Source of the DNA: Candidatus Zhuqueibacterota bacterium
GTDB taxonomy: Bacteria > Zhuqueibacterota > Zhuqueibacteria > Oceanimicrobiales > Oceanimicrobiaceae
DNA: 64,000 bases
Direction of reading: 5' to 3'
Assembly: GCA_029261995.1 (NCBI GenBank)
Contig: JAJDAF010000064.1
Location: 1 to 64,000, forward strand
The position numbers were made by a program, and so were the translations under genes. Under the pieces are notes generated by a model, which made no database searches, was not told the origin of the DNA, and was given only the letters and a program-made list of their open reading frames with translations. The first letter of the stretch is position 1; the number at the start of each line of letters is the position of its first letter. Below are positions 62,692 to 64,000 of this stretch, piece by piece.

Positions 62692-63045
62692 ATGGCAGAT
62701 AAAAGCAACTCAGCCGATCGGGATCAGGAGTTCCTGGAAATGCAGGAAATGTACCACCAGGTTCTGCATGAGCTTGCGGACGCTGTGCAAATCATCCGCA
62801 GCTATGAGTTCCTGCAGCAAGCCTACTCCAATGAAAGCGATGCGCTGCGCGACATTGCCGACATGGCGGACGATCTGTGCACCGCCCGCAACTTTACTTC
62901 GTTCATCAGGAAACGGGCCATTCTAAAGCAAGCGCTGGCTGACTACCAGGCCAAAGCCCAGGCGGAAAACGGTGCGGATTATTGTGAGTTCGCGGCGGTC
63001 AACCCGCGGTGGTTTCCCCGAAAACATACGATGTCTGTAAACTAA
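62692..63045 (+). CDS. small helical protein of unknown function
   Basis: 117 residues, acidic and helical (EFLEMQEMYHQVLHELADAVQIIRSYEFL and further helices). No family recognised, no signal peptide. The ATG at 62692 is favoured by AAGGAG 9 bases upstream over the ATG at 62671. Flanked on both sides by gene-free DNA. Confidence 0.6.
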   Translation: MADKSNSADRDQEFLEMQEMYHQVLHELADAVQIIRSYEFLQQAYSNESDALRDIADMADDLCTARNFTSFIRKRAILKQALADYQAKAQAENGADYCEFAAVNPRWFPRKHTMSVN

Positions 63046-63615
63046 TCTGCCCCAACATCCAACTGGCGGCCGTTTCCACGGTCGCCGGCCAGGATAACGT
63101 TTTTGTTGTCCCTTGTCTCTACATGCACGCTCAGAAGGCGGGCTTCTTCACGCAATTCGGCTAATTCGTATTTCTTCGAATCGCAGAGTAAAATTCCTTC
63201 CAAAGATAAGATCTGTAGAAAAGCAATGGCCGTGCTTTAAGGCTACGATTCAATCCATAAATACCATCGGCGATACTACCTGCCGGCGTTTTTACCACTG
63301 TACTACGCCGAATATCTGTTTTCATTCGATCCCGAACATGCCATTTTCTGCAGCCTCCGATCATCGACGATCGCCGTCAACTTGAAATTGCTTTGATACC
63401 GGTAGTGCATTCCGTCCGGGCTCAGTTCTTCCGCTGCCTCGGCTCGCGTCTAGGATTATCGATAGGGTATTTCGCTTGTTGCTCGTATCAGCTTATATAC
63501 AGGTATCGAAAAGCTTTCTCTGCAGCGCAAAAAACCGCAAGTTTTTCGACTACTCGTTGTCAAAAAGGAAAAGCAGCACAGGCAATGATTCAATTCTTTC
63601 AATAGGGAGTGAACG
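63046..63615. other. intergenic stretch before the CotH-like gene
   Basis: No credible gene, terminator or repeat recognised in these 570 bases; short frames lack ribosome-binding sites. Confidence 0.4.
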
Positions 63616-64000
63616 ATGAAGAAGATTGCAGTGGCGTTTCTTGTTTGTTTTGGCATTTCTCAAGATGCTTCCAGCCAGGTCTTTTACGACATCAACACTA
63701 TCAATACAATAGAGATCACTTTTGCTGAATCCAATTGGGATCAGATTCTGGATCAGCTATATGCCGCAGGTGATGAGGGCAGGCTGGTTGGAACGGCACT
63801 CATCAATGGCGAGCAATTCGACAGTGTCGGAGTGCGTTACAAAGGCAACAGTACCTACACGCCCAATCAAATCAAGAACCCATTGAATATCAAACTGGAT
63901 CACATTATCAACGACCAGGAGCTGGATGGCTATGGCACATTAAAGCTGGCCAATGCCTTCAAAGATCCCAGCTTTGTGCGCGAGGTGTTGAGCTACGAAA
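63616..64000 (+). CDS. CotH-kinase-family protein, 5-prime part only
   Basis: The first 128 residues are visible. GGGAGTG lies 5 bases before the ATG. A signal peptide (MKKIAVAFLVCFGISQDASSQ) leads into VFYDINTINTIEITFAESNWDQIL and VGVRYKGNSTYTPN...KNPLNIKLD, the typical opening of secreted CotH proteins, in which a protein-kinase-like fold follows. The gene runs off the right edge, so catalytic residues cannot be checked. Confidence 0.85.
   Translation, partial: MKKIAVAFLVCFGISQDASSQVFYDINTINTIEITFAESNWDQILDQLYAAGDEGRLVGTALINGEQFDSVGVRYKGNSTYTPNQIKNPLNIKLDHIINDQELDGYGTLKLANAFKDPSFVREVLSYE

Overview
The window reads as a chromosome fragment of an uncultivated Gram-negative bacterium. Lipoprotein signals, FtsX-type permeases, CotH-type and TPR-rich proteins, a deca-heme lipoprotein cytochrome and a carbamoyltransferase/SxtJ/DUF5989 locus fit the FCB group (for example KSB1- or Calditrichota-like lineages). 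That placement is inference from gene content, since no rRNA gene is present. Housekeeping genes (lon, rarA, a DEAD-box helicase, rluA-type synthase) alternate with AT-richer accessory blocks.

Layout. 0.6-9.5 kb: SGNH-hydrolase/TPR protein, membrane proteins, VOC protein, pseudouridine synthase, Gfo/Idh/MocA oxidoreductase and an M28 peptidase. 10-11.2 kb: an unknown minus-strand gene with an upstream array of 21-bp repeats; a paralogue with the same architecture lies at 40.7-41.8 kb. 11.6-13.4 kb: a PIN-like plus zinc-ribbon/DUF4145-like gene pair. 13.5-21.3 kb: an accessory array in which four full 345-bp copies and one partial copy of an inverted-repeat element, all in one orientation, separate single genes. 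Each full element carries a dead N-terminal fragment resembling a REP-associated tyrosine transposase (RAYT), and its right end carries a ribosome-binding site and ATG reading outward into the next gene. 21.3-24.9 kb: a gluzincin-type peptidase, a YCII/ECF-sigma pair and an acyl-ACP thioesterase. 24.9-27.6 kb: a sigma-54-type promoter with two identical palindromes, then a multiheme lipoprotein cytochrome with an in-frame UGA and SECIS-like hairpin (candidate selenoprotein), then a double-rhodanese lipoprotein and a strong terminator. 27.6-32.4 kb: LysE exporter, Xaa-Pro peptidase, ornithine-cyclodeaminase-like enzyme, and a second near-perfect sigma-54 promoter before two small unknown genes. 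32.7-39 kb, minus strand: rarA, sxtJ-like, an inserted higBA module, DUF5989, carbamoyltransferase; also a TPR protein. 39.2-40.5 kb: an orphan PduS/RnfC-like flavo-iron-sulfur protein. 42.3-48.6 kb: a three-gene TPR-NTPase / NTPase-nuclease / TIR cassette that looks like an antiviral defence system. 49-64 kb: DEAD helicase, lipoprotein, two patatin-like lipases, FtsX permease, Lon, LCAT-like hydrolase, a small helical protein, and the start of a CotH-family protein cut by the window edge.

The main candidates for new biology are the TIR/STAND/nuclease cassette, the UGA-containing cytochrome with its sigma-54 regulation, the RAYT-derived elements that appear to supply translation starts to cargo genes, and the paralogous genes with phased 21-bp arrays.
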